Positions 9,261 to 17,423 of a stretch of 64,000 nt of DNA are shown here, piece after piece; position 1 is the first letter of the stretch, and every line of letters starts with the position of its first letter. A model generated the notes under the pieces. That model saw only the letters and a list, made by a program, of their open reading frames with translations. It had not been told where the DNA came from and searched no databases. The position numbers were made by a program, and so were the translations under genes. The DNA comes from Leifsonia sp. ZF2019 (lineage in GTDB: Bacteria; Actinomycetota; Actinomycetes; Actinomycetales; Microbacteriaceae): the NCBI RefSeq assembly GCF_019924635.1, contig NZ_CP065037.1:2418001-2482000 (forward strand), read 5' to 3'.

Positions 9261-9884
9261 TCAGGACACGGGCCAGGCCCCCGCGATGGCTGCGCGCACG
9301 TCGCCGAGCAGCTGCGGCAGCGCTTTCGTCTTCGCGATGATCGGCAGGAAGTTCGCATCCTGCGCCCAGCGGGGCACGATGTGCTGGTGCAGGTGGGCGG
9401 CGATCCCGGCACCCGCGACCGCGCCCTGGTTCATGCCGATGTTGAATCCGTCGTTCTTGGAGACCTGCCGGATGACGCGCATGGCCGTCTGGGTCAGCGA
9501 ACCGATCTCGGCGACCTCGTCGGGCGTCGCCTCGTCGTAGGTCGCGATGTGGCGGTACGGGCAGACCAGGAGGTGGCCGCTGTTGTACGGGAACAGGTTG
9601 AGCAGCGCGTACGCGTGCTCGCCGCGCGCGACGATCAGCGCATCCTCATCGCTCATGCTGGGGGCGACGCAGAACGGGCAGTCGTCCGTGCCGGGCTGCT
9701 GGCCGTGCTGGATGTAGACCATCCGGTGCGGCGTCCAGAGCCGCTGGAACTCGTCGGGCACGCCGACGAGGGTCGACGCGTCGTCGACGCGGATCCCCTG
9801 CGCGCCGGCACCGTCGCTCCCCTCGCCGCCGCTCCCTTCGCCGCCGGCCGGGTCGGCGTAGTCGTCCAGACTCAGGCGGGCCAT
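9261..9884 (-). CDS. HIT-domain protein, Ap4A phosphorylase-like (Rv2613c type)
   Basis: The 207-residue protein carries the histidine triad [10 protein letters not shown] at about residues 164-173, whose middle histidine forms the nucleotidyl intermediate, a CPFC pair at 69-72 that usually binds zinc, and [12 protein letters not shown]. The actinobacterial orthologue next to thrS, Rv2613c, is a diadenosine tetraphosphate phosphorylase, so that activity is the best guess. The first about 35 residues are Gly/Ser-rich and not part of the fold. Its ATG overlaps the thrS stop by 13 bases, consistent with cotranscription. Confidence 0.88.
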   Translation of the reverse strand: MARLSLDDYADPAGGEGSGGEGSDGAGAQGIRVDDASTLVGVPDEFQRLWTPHRMVYIQHGQQPGTDDCPFCVAPSMSDEDALIVARGEHAYALLNLFPYNSGHLLVCPYRHIATYDEATPDEVAEIGSLTQTAMRVIRQVSKNDGFNIGMNQGAVAGAGIAAHLHQHIVPRWAQDANFLPIIAKTKALPQLLGDVRAAIAGAWPVS

Positions 9885-11839
9885 GCGGTGTCGACCAGCT
9901 CGTGGCTGCGGATGCTCGCGACGATGCGCTCGATCGCCTCGTCGACGGCGACGCCGTTCAGCTGGCTGCCGTCGCGGAAACGGAAGCTCACCGTGCCGGC
10001 CCCGGCGTCCTCCTCGCCCACGATGAGCTGGAAGGGCACCTTGGCCTTCGTGTGCGTGCGGATCTTCTTCTGCATCCGGTCGTCGGAGTGGTCCACCTCG
10101 GCGCGCACGCCCTGGGCGCGGAGCCGGGCGATCACGTCGTCGAGGAAGGGACCGTAGGCGTCGGCGACGGGGATGCCCACCACTTGGACCGGCGACAGCC
10201 AGACCGGGAAGGCGCCCGCGTAGTGCTCCAGCAGGATGGCGAAGAAGCGCTCGATCGAGCCGAGCAGAGCGCGGTGGATCATCGCCGGCTGCTTGCGCGT
10301 GCCGTCTGCCGCGTTGTACTCCAGTTCGAACAGCTCCGGCTGGTTGAAGTCCAGCTGGACCGTCGACAGCTGCCAGGTGCGGCCGATGGCGTCGCGCGCC
10401 TGCACCGAGATCTTCGGACCGTAGAAGGCGGCCCCGGCCGGGTCGTCCACGAGCTCGAGTCCGGACTCGATCGCCACTTCCCGCAGGGTCTCGGTCGCGG
10501 TCTCCCAGCTCTCGTCCGAGCCGACGTACTTCTCCGGGTCCTTCGTGGAGAGCTCGAGGTAGAAGTCGGTCAGGCCGTACCCGCGGAGGGTCTCCAGCAC
10601 GAACTCGAGCTGTCGCGCGACCTCGTCCTTGATCTGGTCGTCCGTCACATAGATGTGGGCGTCATCCTGGGTGAGGCCGCGCACGCGGGTGAGGCCGGAC
10701 AGCGTGCCCGACTTCTCGTACCGGTACACGGTGCCGAACTCGGCCAGACGCAGCGGGAGCTCGCGGTAGCTGCGGCCGCGCGCCCGGAAGATCAGGTTGT
10801 GCATCGGGCAGTTCATCGGTTTGAGGTAGTAGTCCTGCCCCTGCCGGGTGATGTTGCCCTCCGCGTCGTGCTCCTCGTCGAGGTGCATGGGCGGGAACAT
10901 GCCGTCCTTGTACCAGTTGAGGTGCTGGCTGGTCTCGAACAGGTGCGCCTTGGTGATGTGCGGTGTGTTCACGACCTCGTACCCGTTGGCGATGAGGCGC
11001 TCGCGCATGTAGTCCTCGATCTCCTTGCGGATGATCCCACCGCGCGGGTGGAAGACCGCGAGACCGGAGCCGATCTCCTCCGGGAACGAGAACAGGTCCA
11101 GCTCCGCACCGAGCTTGCGGTGGTCGCGCTTGGCGGCCTCCTCCATGCGGGTCTGGTACGCGCGCAGTTCGTCCTTCGTCGGCCACGCGGTCCCGTAGAC
11201 ACGCTGCAGCTGCGGGTTCTTCTCGGAGCCGCGCCAGTAGGCGGCGGCCACCCGGGTGAGCGCCCAGCCGTTGCCGATCATGCGCGTGCTCGGCACGTGC
11301 GGCCCGCGGCAGAGATCCTTCCAGACGGTCTCGCCGCTCTTCGGGTCGACGTTGTCGTAGATGGTCAGCTCGCCGCCACCCACCTCGACGTTCTCATTGT
11401 CGCCGCCGTCGGAGGCGGATCCCTTGAGACCGATCAGCTCGAGCTTGTACGGCTCGGACGCCAGCTCGGCGCGCGCCTCGTCGTCGGTGACGACCCGGCG
11501 CACGAACCGCTGGCCCGCGCGCACGATGCGCGCCATCTCCTTGTCGAGGGCCTTCAGGTCCTCCGGGGTGAACGGCTCGGCGACATCGAAGTCGTAGTAG
11601 AAGCCGTCGGTGATGGGCGGCCCGATGCCGAGCTTCGCCTCCGGGTTGACCGCCTGGACCGCCTGCGCGAGCACGTGGGCCGTGGAGTGGCGCAGGATGT
11701 TGAGGCCGTCGGGCGAGTCGATCGTGACCGGCTCGACGACGTCGGTCGTAGTGACGGTCGTCGCGAGGTCCTTCAGCTCGCCGTTGACGCGCATCGCGAC
11801 AACGGAACGGTCGGTGAAGAGCTCGAAGCCGTCGGCCAC
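9872..11839 (-). CDS. thrS: Threonyl-tRNA synthetase
   Basis: This class II enzyme charges tRNA-Thr. The product is 655 residues. The GTG at 11839-11837 is chosen because AAGGAG lies 7 bases upstream; an upstream in-frame start lacks a site. It has a shortened TGS-like N-terminus, the editing domain ([13 protein letters not shown]), zinc ligands in [16 protein letters not shown] and the [11 protein letters not shown] region, the class II motifs, and the anticodon domain ([14 protein letters not shown]). I saw no T-box in the short upstream region. Confidence 0.97.
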   Translation of the reverse strand: MADGFELFTDRSVVAMRVNGELKDLATTVTTTDVVEPVTIDSPDGLNILRHSTAHVLAQAVQAVNPEAKLGIGPPITDGFYYDFDVAEPFTPEDLKALDKEMARIVRAGQRFVRRVVTDDEARAELASEPYKLELIGLKGSASDGGDNENVEVGGGELTIYDNVDPKSGETVWKDLCRGPHVPSTRMIGNGWALTRVAAAYWRGSEKNPQLQRVYGTAWPTKDELRAYQTRMEEAAKRDHRKLGAELDLFSFPEEIGSGLAVFHPRGGIIRKEIEDYMRERLIANGYEVVNTPHITKAHLFETSQHLNWYKDGMFPPMHLDEEHDAEGNITRQGQDYYLKPMNCPMHNLIFRARGRSYRELPLRLAEFGTVYRYEKSGTLSGLTRVRGLTQDDAHIYVTDDQIKDEVARQLEFVLETLRGYGLTDFYLELSTKDPEKYVGSDESWETATETLREVAIESGLELVDDPAGAAFYGPKISVQARDAIGRTWQLSTVQLDFNQPELFELEYNAADGTRKQPAMIHRALLGSIERFFAILLEHYAGAFPVWLSPVQVVGIPVADAYGPFLDDVIARLRAQGVRAEVDHSDDRMQKKIRTHTKAKVPFQLIVGEEDAGAGTVSFRFRDGSQLNGVAVDEAIERIVASIRSHELVDTAWPA

Positions 11840-11912
11840 CTGTCCACTCCTTGAGTTGTAGTTGTTGGGACGGAACAACTCTACTGGTGCCGCGGAGCGG
11901 CGTCGTCCGGCC

Positions 11913-12377
11913 CTACACCAGCTCCCGCGTCATGTAGACGCTGTTCGGGTCGAGCCGGTACGACCCGAACGGCCCGCAGAAGGCGAAACCGTGCCGCTCG
12001 TACAGCCGGCGCGCGGGAGCGAAGAACTCCGTCGACCCGGTCTCGAGGGACACCCGCTGCGCGCCGCGAAGCCAGGCGTCGTCGAGCGCGTGCGCGAGCA
12101 GACGGGCCGCGATCCCCTCCCCGCGCCGTCCGGGGTCGGTGCGCATGCTCTTGAGCTCTTCCCACCCGTCCGAGAGCGGGGCGAGAGCCGCCGTCCCGAT
12201 GACCGCGCCACCGTCCTCCGCGACCCACAGCCGAACCCCCGGGCGTTGCAGCCCGGCCAGGTCGAGCGCGTGCCGACTCTCGGGGGGCGCCGTGTGCTCC
12301 ATGTCATCGAGGTGCGCCTGGAGGAACGAGCGGAGCGCCGGCTGGGAGAAGTCGGCGCGGGCGATGCGGAACGTCAT
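11913..12377 (-). CDS. GNAT family N-acetyltransferase
   Basis: The 154-residue protein starts [10 protein letters not shown] and has the GNAT acetyl-CoA motif A pattern [18 protein letters not shown] near residue 80, followed by the motif B segment with [10 protein letters not shown] and the C-terminal strand. The substrate is unknown. The ATG at 12377 is picked because TACCAT (12389-12384) sits exactly at -12 to -7 from it, the arrangement of a leaderless mRNA, and there is no ribosome site. It lies 73 bases from thrS, which it precedes in the other orientation of reading only; they are both on minus but have separate promoters. Confidence 0.85.
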   Translation of the reverse strand: MTFRIARADFSQPALRSFLQAHLDDMEHTAPPESRHALDLAGLQRPGVRLWVAEDGGAVIGTAALAPLSDGWEELKSMRTDPGRRGEGIAARLLAHALDDAWLRGAQRVSLETGSTEFFAPARRLYERHGFAFCGPFGSYRLDPNSVYMTRELV

Positions 12378-12383
12378 GCGCCG

Positions 12384-12389
12384 ATGGTA
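12384..12389 (-). promoter_or_regulatory. -10 box of a probably leaderless GNAT mRNA
   Basis: TACCAT (TANNNT) lies at -12 to -7 relative to the A of the ATG at 12377. No Shine-Dalgarno sequence is present between it and the ATG. Confidence 0.5.
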
Positions 12390-12439
12390 GAGCGGGCATG
12401 TGTCGGCGGTGTTACCGCAGGGGCAGACAGGCTTTGCCG

Positions 12440-12500
12440 TCATCCGGCGCCGAACACGCCCGTCACGGACTGTGCCGCGATGAGCCCGCCGGAAATGACG
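12440..12500 (-). pseudogene. 3'-end fragment of a second copy of the small membrane protein at 13508
   Basis: Read on minus, this stretch encodes GLIAAQSVTGVFGAG and a TGA, closely matching the end GIVVAAQWVMSLFGAG plus stop of the intact small gene at 13508-13789. The DNA is also alike across the shared end (GTCATCCGGCGCCGAACA on plus in both). There is no start or upstream body, so it is the tail of a lost duplicate. Confidence 0.6.
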
Positions 12501-12512
12501 GTCCGAGAACTG

Positions 12513-12998
12513 TCAGAGCGCTTTCAGATACCCGGCCGTGGGGACCTTGACGAAGCCGAGGCTCTCGTACAGCCCCCGCGCGGCGGCATGGAAAGCGTCA
12601 TCCCCCGTCCCGATCCCGACGACGTCGACGTCGCCACGGTCGGTCATCCGGTCGAGTGCGTGCATGCACAGCTCTCGGCCGACGTTGTGCCGCCGTGCGG
12701 CAGGTGAGACGGCGAGCAGGTAGATCTCGCCGTGTCGCTTGCCCTCGTAGACCCTCCACGAGACGTAGCCGACCGTATCGTCATCGACCGTCGCGACCGC
12801 TACCCACGAGAGGCGCTCTGGTGCGTGAAGTGAGGGAACTTCGTCGCGGTAGTCCTGCTCCCAGCGGCCATGCTGATGCGCGAAGATCGCATCGCCGAAG
12901 AGCGGGCGCACGAAGTCCTCGTAGAACGGCCGAAACGTCTCAATCGTCAGGTCGACCAGGGCGCCGGTATCGGCGGCGTCGAAGTCTCGTATCTGCAT
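12513..12998 (-). CDS. GNAT family N-acetyltransferase
   Basis: The 161-residue protein begins MQIRDFDAADTGALVDLTIE and contains the GNAT core: a strand with GEIYLLAVSPAARRHNVGRELC, the acetyl-CoA binding loop, and AAARGLYESLGFVKVP at the C-terminus. The closest style is the aminoglycoside 6'-acetyltransferase-like group (ETFRPFYEDFV), but the substrate cannot be told from sequence. The ATG at 12998 is 7 bases after GATAAT (13010-13005), again the leaderless layout. Longer in-frame readings run into the LuxR remnant and are not used. Confidence 0.82.
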   Translation of the reverse strand: MQIRDFDAADTGALVDLTIETFRPFYEDFVRPLFGDAIFAHQHGRWEQDYRDEVPSLHAPERLSWVAVATVDDDTVGYVSWRVYEGKRHGEIYLLAVSPAARRHNVGRELCMHALDRMTDRGDVDVVGIGTGDDAFHAAARGLYESLGFVKVPTAGYLKAL

Positions 12999-13004
12999 GG
13001 TGCG

Positions 13005-13010
13005 ATTATC
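13005..13010 (-). promoter_or_regulatory. -10 box of a probably leaderless GNAT mRNA
   Basis: GATAAT occupies -12 to -7 from the ATG at 12998, with no ribosome site between. Confidence 0.5.
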
Positions 13011-13205
13011 GCCCTCCCGTGTCACCGCGCGGATCGCTGGCGGCACTCGCTCGCCTGCTCGATCGCCGCGTCCGTCGGCGGTCCGAGCTGCCTGCCGCCC
13101 CCGATACTCCCCCATGACGTCTAAGCCGGTGCGGAATCGGCACAGGAACGCCCCGATTCGCGGGGCGTGGGGAGGCTCTGCGCACGGCGTCGAAAGCTCC
13201 TGCGC

Positions 13206-13346
13206 GCCCGAACGAGCCACAAAGACAGCCAGCTCGGTGCGGGTCGGGATGCCCCACTTCGTGCGTATCCCCGCGAGCGTGGACGTCACCGTCGTCTCGG
13301 CGACGAAGAATCGCTACGCGAGCTCCGCGTCCGATGCGCCACCACC
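13206..13346 (-). pseudogene. Remnant of a LuxR-type DNA-binding domain
   Basis: One minus-strand frame reads SDAELA, a TAG (13316-13314), then RFFVAETTVTSTLAGIRTKWGI and PTRTELAVFVARSGA. This is the end of a LuxR C-terminal helix-turn-helix (compare the family pattern of SDAEIA, VSEATVKTHL, RIRAKLGV, RTELAVFVARSG), broken by a nonsense codon between helices. No intact upstream part is seen; stops occur in frame. The copy is dead as a regulator unless the TAG is read through. Confidence 0.6.
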
Positions 13347-13507
13347 ACCGGCGCAAAGTCGCGTTGCCGATCAGCCCGTTGCGCCATCTTCGCTGCGGCG
13401 TCGCGACGGGCGTCGTTACCTCGGGAGTCATGCACCTACGCCGACAGTGCTTCGCCGCGCGTGGCGAGAACGCCGCGTCACCGGCTGCAACGGACCGGGC
13501 GCCATCG
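13347..13507. other. Non-coding or decayed stretch
   Basis: Open frames here on both strands have arginine-rich shadow composition and no recognisable family. I see no promoter, repeat or RNA gene; it is most likely the decayed upstream part of the LuxR remnant. Confidence 0.3.
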
Positions 13508-13789
13508 TCATCCGGCGCCGAACAGACTCATCACCCATTGTGCCGCGACGACGATCCCGATCACGACCACACCGCCGGCGGCCGACGCTGCGAAAACGAC
13601 CAGACCCCGCCGGGTGCGGCGGCCGACGACGGTTCGGCGATCGAACGACACGACGGAGACCTTGTCGATGTTCGGCGCGACGATCGCCACGAACGGTTCC
13701 TGCGGATCATCCGGCAGCCCGTACGGCAGAGGCCTGTCCGGGCCGTCGGCTCGGACGGCTCCGTCCTCGTCCTCGCGCATCCCGATCAT
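13508..13789 (-). CDS. Small single-span membrane protein of unknown function
   Basis: The 93-residue product begins MIGMREDEDGAVRADG, has a soluble Pro/Asp-rich N-terminal half (FVAIVAPNIDKVSVVSFD), a basic RRTRRG patch, and one hydrophobic helix at the C-terminus (about residues 68-90) ending FGAG. This is a tail-anchored layout with the N-terminus in the cytoplasm. The start at 13789 follows GAGGGG at a rather long spacing. I do not recognise the family. A truncated second copy of its 3' end lies at 12440. It stands 55 bases from the unknown gene at 13845 and reads the same way, so the two may be cotranscribed. Confidence 0.5.
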   Translation of the reverse strand: MIGMREDEDGAVRADGPDRPLPYGLPDDPQEPFVAIVAPNIDKVSVVSFDRRTVVGRRTRRGLVVFAASAAGGVVVIGIVVAAQWVMSLFGAG

Positions 13790-13844
13790 GATGCCGCCAT
13801 CCCCTCGATACCCGAAGCATACCGAATCGGCGGAAGGGCGGTCC

Positions 13845-14468
13845 TCAGCAGAACGCCTCGAGCGCGCCACGGTACCGCACCGGATCGCCACGGGATTCCG
13901 CGGTGATGAGGATGGCGTGCGGGCCGATGCGTCGGGCGAACGTTCCCCTGCACGGGATCTCCACGATCGTGGTCAAGCCGCACCTCCACGCCTCGATCAG
14001 CGCTTCGAGCGCGACGCGCTCAGGCTGTGCCTCGAACGCCGCCGGCAGGAGCGCGGCTCGGCGCTCGAATTGAGCATGCAACCACTGCTGCGCGTCGTCG
14101 GTGATCGCGTCGTCTCCGACCTCCTCCCTCCACGAGGTCCCGACGAGTTCGTGCAGAAGTCGAGCACGTTCGTCCGAACCGTCGGCCGAGGCCTGCAAAC
14201 GGTCGAAGATCCCAGGGTCGCGGGGAGCGCCCGCGTGGTGCAGGACCTGTTCCCACACCCGGGGCCACGCATCCGCCCACGCGCCGATCGGCGCAGATCT
14301 CCGCAGTGCGTCACCGATGGCGGGCGGCGTGTCGACGAGCACCGGCGGCAGCTCGGCGCCCGGCGGATCGAGTTGCCACGCCTCCCGAATCCACAGCAGC
14401 TCCAGCAACGACTGCACATCGTCCTCGATGGTGATCACCATGTCGGGCGGCCAGGGGTTTCCCGGCAT
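13845..14468 (-). CDS. Hypothetical protein, 207 residues
   Basis: The start ATG at 14468 gives MPGNPWPPDMVITIEDDVQ. The protein is soluble, acidic, helical in the middle (RLLHELVGTSWREEVGDD, QWLHAQFERRAALLP) and ends with a strand-rich CGLTTIVEIPCRGTFARR and GPHAILITAESRGD. I do not recognise a family. The start is supported by the second, decayed copy at 14585-14799, which has the same MPG(N/D)PWP beginning and the same end. It might be an immunity-type or stress protein, but that is only suggested by the small-gene, duplication-prone context. Confidence 0.6.
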   Translation of the reverse strand: MPGNPWPPDMVITIEDDVQSLLELLWIREAWQLDPPGAELPPVLVDTPPAIGDALRRSAPIGAWADAWPRVWEQVLHHAGAPRDPGIFDRLQASADGSDERARLLHELVGTSWREEVGDDAITDDAQQWLHAQFERRAALLPAAFEAQPERVALEALIEAWRCGLTTIVEIPCRGTFARRIGPHAILITAESRGDPVRYRGALEAFC

Positions 14469-14584
14469 CGGCTCGGTAGAGAACAACGGACTCCCCCTCG
14501 ACTCGTCACCCTCATCCTGGCTTTCTGCGCGAGAACGGGCAACCCATCGGCACCTCCACCCGAACCCGTCCGAGAAGGGCGTCC

Positions 14585-14799
14585 TCAGCAGAACTCTGTG
14601 AGCGCGGCCCGGTACCGCGCCGGATCCCCACGGGTCACCGCGGTGACGAGGATGGAGTGGGGCCCGATGTGTCTGGTTAACGTGCCGCTGCACGGGATCT
14701 CCAAGATCTTCCTCAGACCGCATGCCGCAGTTCCACCACCGGCTGCAGATCGTCCTCGACGGTGATCACGATGTCGTGCGGCCAGGGGTCACCCGGCAT
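14585..14799 (-). pseudogene. Internally deleted, frameshifted copy of the 13845 gene
   Basis: The start reads MPGDPWPHDIVITVEDDLQ, matching the first residues of the intact neighbour, then runs to a TGA at HAV. In another frame the text continues CGLRKILEIPCSGTLTRH, IGPHSILVTAVTRGDPARY and AALTEFC plus TGA, matching the intact C-terminus CGLTTIVEIPCRGTFARR and beyond. About 145 residues of the middle are missing and the join is out of frame. The 3' flank (GTCCTCAGCAGAAC) is also shared, so this is a tandem duplication followed by deletion. Confidence 0.75.
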
Positions 14800-15101
14800 C
14801 GGCTCGGGTTGTGACTCCTTGACGCCGTGATGCTCGAGGTCGGTCTTCTCGACGACTGGGTCGTCATCGCATCGACGGAGACGGGAGGACCGTCGATCAC
14901 CGTCTACGAGTGCTCGTGGCGCCGGATCGTCGCTGCGGCTGAGAGCCGGCTCGCCTCACGGTGAAGCCAGAAGTTGTGATTCTGCGTCATGAAACGGGTC
15001 CCCCCTGTCTCTATGGGAGAGGTTCGGTTTCGGGCATCGGGGGTTCTTGGTCGCTCAGGGACTCTTCGATACCGTGACAGTGTCGTAAGCATGATGGAGG
15101 G
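14800..15101. other. Gene-poor gap before the lipoprotein operon
   Basis: A 44-codon plus-strand frame (14830-14964, starting ATG CTC GAG and ending in LASR) is open but lacks a ribosome site and any recognisable family; it may be a remnant. The last about 60 bases should hold the promoter of the lipoprotein operon; TAAGCAT at 15085-15091 is a possible -10. I see no other feature. Confidence 0.3.
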
Positions 15102-15626
15102 GTGCCCGTTATCGCAGATGTCAGAGGTTCAGGGGGCAAGCCGACGAGGCTGGGTCGCCTTCTGCTGGCTGCCGGTGCGTCGGTGCTTCTCGTGTCGTCG
15201 CTGGCCGGATGCTCGATCCCGGGAATCCTCTCCGGCGAAGGGGGTTCTTCGTCCCGTTCGGCAGCCAGCTCGGACGACCTTCAGAGCGTCACGAGCGCCG
15301 TGCTCGCCGCGGATTCCCGCGTGACGGACGCGTCCGGCACGGTGAGCTACTCCGGTGCCGCCCGCACGCTCACCGTGGCGGTGATCATGAGCGGTGAGGA
15401 TCCGGTGACCACCTCGACGCTCACGGCGGTGCTGATCGCCGTGCGTGATGCGACCCCTACCGGCATCCAGACAATCACGGTGATCGCCCGCAAGGCGGCC
15501 GACGAGGAGAAGATCCTCGATCTGAGCGGCGCGATCGCGGGACTCCCGAAAGATGTGACACCCCTCTGGGACGGTGGGGTCACCCTGAGCCGTGTGGATC
15601 TCGAGAAGCTGAAACCAGCGCAATGA
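15102..15626 (+). CDS. Predicted lipoprotein of unknown function
   Basis: The 174-residue product starts at GTG 15102, right behind GGAGG, and has a lipoprotein signal peptide: basic n-region (GGKPTRLGRL), hydrophobic core and lipobox SLAGC with Cys37. The mature part starts with a Ser-rich linker, then an alpha/beta domain with VTSAVLAADSRVTDASG, an alternating strand VAVIMSGEDPV and helices. The same domain pattern reappears in the broken gene at 16788 (VVSAVETADTRVVSATF, VVLSGDEPVTPEEL), so the two are paralogues. First gene of a four-gene run with 4-base overlaps. Function unknown; the protein is predicted to be anchored on the outer face of the membrane. Confidence 0.75.
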   Translation: MPVIADVRGSGGKPTRLGRLLLAAGASVLLVSSLAGCSIPGILSGEGGSSSRSAASSDDLQSVTSAVLAADSRVTDASGTVSYSGAARTLTVAVIMSGEDPVTTSTLTAVLIAVRDATPTGIQTITVIARKAADEEKILDLSGAIAGLPKDVTPLWDGGVTLSRVDLEKLKPAQ

Positions 15627-16369
15627 GGACCCTGAACCGGGTTCTCCGGATCGGGGTGCTGCTCACCGCTCTCGCTGCCGTGGCGGTGCTCCTTCTCGCA
15701 GCCGGCGGGAGTGCCGCGCTGACGGTCGACACGGTCATCCCCGTGATCGCTGCGACCGGAGCAGCGGGCGGGCTGGTCTCGAGTGTCCGATACGGCACGG
15801 TGCGGCTGGCCGTCGGCAGAGACAGCGCTGCGGCGACGTCCATCGATGCAGCCACAACGACATGGGGGAAGCTGAGGGGTATGACAGCCGACGCCGCCTG
15901 GTCGGTGCTGGCGGGCGTGATCGGATGGATCATCGCGTCGATCCTCAGCGGGGACGCTCTGGGGTTCTTCGTGCTCGGATCGATGTGGCTGGTGGGGTTC
16001 CTCGCGGTGGTCGTCGCCGTGTTCCTGGTGTGGATGCCGGTGGCGGTCTTCGTCGCGGCAGTGAGGGCGAAGGGAGCGGGCGGGAAAGCCCGCGGGAGCT
16101 GGCTGGCTCTGGCGTGGTGCCTGGTCGGCCTCGACCTGTTTGTGATCCTGATGGTCGCCGACGCTGTCCTCGTTCCCCGCGGCACGGACGGCCAGTCCCA
16201 CCCGGAGAATCTGTGGCAGACGATCTTGTTCGTGGGGGTCAGCGGGCTGTTGGTCCTTCTGTCCATCGCGTGGGTCGTCTTCCGGGTCAGCTCCTGGAGC
16301 CCCCATGTGAAACGGCGGCGTTCCGCAGAGCCGTCCCGATCGGACACGCAGAAACGGAGTCGGCGATGA
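15623..16369 (+). CDS. Multi-pass membrane protein of unknown function
   Basis: The 248-residue protein has hydrophobic segments at about residues 10-33, 38-55, 90-110, 113-145, 160-185 and 200-222, so five or six membrane spans, and a basic Arg/Lys-rich tail. I recognise no family or catalytic motif. Its ATG overlaps the stop of the upstream lipoprotein gene (ATGA, 15623-15626), and its own stop overlaps the next start, so expression is coupled with two lipoproteins. A small envelope complex is a reasonable guess. Confidence 0.65.
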   Translation: MRTLNRVLRIGVLLTALAAVAVLLLAAGGSAALTVDTVIPVIAATGAAGGLVSSVRYGTVRLAVGRDSAAATSIDAATTTWGKLRGMTADAAWSVLAGVIGWIIASILSGDALGFFVLGSMWLVGFLAVVVAVFLVWMPVAVFVAAVRAKGAGGKARGSWLALAWCLVGLDLFVILMVADAVLVPRGTDGQSHPENLWQTILFVGVSGLLVLLSIAWVVFRVSSWSPHVKRRRSAEPSRSDTQKRSRR

Positions 16370-16527
16370 ACAGCAGGACGAGCACCCCACGACGTACCCG
16401 GAGCTTTCTGGGAGCGTCGATTCTGCTCGTCGTCGTCGGATCGGCGATGTCAGGGTGCGCGGTGCTGCCACCGTCGCGGGACGCAGACCTCGACATGCTC
16501 ACGCACCGAGAAGGGAGCATGTCATGA
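16366..16527 (+). CDS. Very small predicted lipoprotein (53 residues)
   Basis: The frame starts at ATG 16366, overlapping the previous stop, and ends at TGA 16525-16527, overlapping the next ATG. It encodes a basic n-region (RTSTPRRTRSF), a hydrophobic core (LGASILLVVVGSA) and a lipobox MSGC with Cys31, leaving only about 23 mature residues (CAVLPPSRDADLD and so on). The coupling on both sides argues that it is translated. It could be a functional micro-lipoprotein, or the detached signal-peptide end of what was once a longer lipoprotein. Confidence 0.55.
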   Translation: MNSRTSTPRRTRSFLGASILLVVVGSAMSGCAVLPPSRDADLDMLTHREGSMS

Positions 16528-16787
16528 CGAACGCGCCTGCAGGCTGGTACACGAACCCCGACCCGGCACGGCCGGGATCTCTCCGCTACTGGGATGGCAC
16601 CCGATGGACGGAGCACGTTCACCCGCCGGCCGGATCCCCGGCGCAGGTCCCTCCGCGACGGAGAACGGGCAAGCTCGTCGCGAAGATCGTGGTGCCCATC
16701 GCCATCTTCTTCGTGTTGGGCATCGCCGTGACGGTCTACCTCGGCTTCGCGATCGTCTGCGGCGAAGCACCCCACTACTGCTCGTAG
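16524..16787 (+). CDS. DUF2510 protein with one membrane span, ends at an in-frame TAG
   Basis: The 87-residue product begins MTNAPAGWYTNPDPARP, a DUF2510 domain (GWYxDP, LRYWDGTRWTEHV) of about 35 residues, then a linker, one membrane helix (about residues 55-77, VVPIAIFFVLGIAVTVYLGF) and a short outside end CGEAPHYCS. It stops at TAG 16785-16787, but the same frame stays open for 150 more codons and encodes a domain related to the lipoprotein at 15102. DUF2510 proteins normally carry a larger domain after the helix, so this looks like a truncated form. ATGA overlap with the preceding gene. Confidence 0.6.
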   Translation: MTNAPAGWYTNPDPARPGSLRYWDGTRWTEHVHPPAGSPAQVPPRRRTGKLVAKIVVPIAIFFVLGIAVTVYLGFAIVCGEAPHYCS

Positions 16788-17240
16788 TCGCCGTCGGACA
16801 ACGGCAGCGACGCTCGCGTGGCGGCTGTGGTCAGTGCGGTGGAAACGGCAGACACTCGGGTCGTGAGCGCAACCTTCGAGGAAGGCGTGAGCGGCACCGG
16901 ATACGGGTGGAGCGTCGATGTCGTCTTGTCCGGCGATGAGCCCGTCACCCCTGAAGAACTTTCTGCACTGCTGCTGGCTGCGCGCCGCGCGGGCGACCGC
17001 GACCCCACGTTGATCGATCTTTTCGCCACGAGCCCATCCGGGGCCTCGCTAGACCTCACCAGCCCGGCAGACGACCTCGGCGTGCGCTACGCCGAGGTCG
17101 GCGCCCGAATCGGCGTCGTTCGCAGCGCGATCGATGACGCTCTCGGCGCGCGCGGCGCTCCACGGTGGTGCTGGACACGGGCATCTCCTGGTGGCAGCGG
17201 CGCCCCACCGTGCGAACACGTAAAGGCACCTCGTGGATGA
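16788..17240 (+). pseudogene. Extracytoplasmic domain cut off from the DUF2510 gene by the TAG
   Basis: In the same frame as the DUF2510 gene, directly after its TAG, the sequence reads SPSDNGSDARVAAVVSAVET, then ADTRVVSATFEEG and VVLSGDEPVTPEELSALLLA. This matches the domain of the lipoprotein at 15102 (SDDLQSVTSAVLAADSRV, VIMSGEDPVTTSTLTAVLIA). The end of the frame (after about 17145) turns into Pro/Gly/Ala-rich text that does not look conserved, suggesting a further frameshift. A GTG at 16818 could start it separately but has no ribosome site. Most simply a nonsense-broken gene. Confidence 0.6.
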
Positions 17241-17423
17241 GATGCCTGCCGAGTGTCGGGTGCAGGCGGTGCCGTCGCGAAGATTGTTGAGGCCGTGCGC
17301 GAGATCCCGTGTCGCTATCCAGCCTACGGCGCTACGTCTGATTCTTGGTGATAGTCGCCAAATAGGCTCGCTGGCTCCGTACCACGGGCGTACCACGCGA
17401 CGCCACAGACTGGTGCGGAGAAA

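Noticed and set aside
9902..11854. 650-codon plus-strand frame opposite thrS
   Set aside because: Antisense shadow; thrS is complete with all motifs.
11840..11912. Possible T-box or attenuator ahead of thrS
   Set aside because: The leader is short and has no T-box sequence or specifier structure.
14830..14964. 44-codon plus-strand frame in the gap before the lipoprotein operon
   Set aside because: No ribosome site and no recognised family; kept only as a possible remnant.
17241..17423. Possible integrase fragment or attachment site beside the tRNA cluster
   Set aside because: Only a short direct repeat (GTACCACG) is visible; no integrase motif and no duplicated tRNA end.
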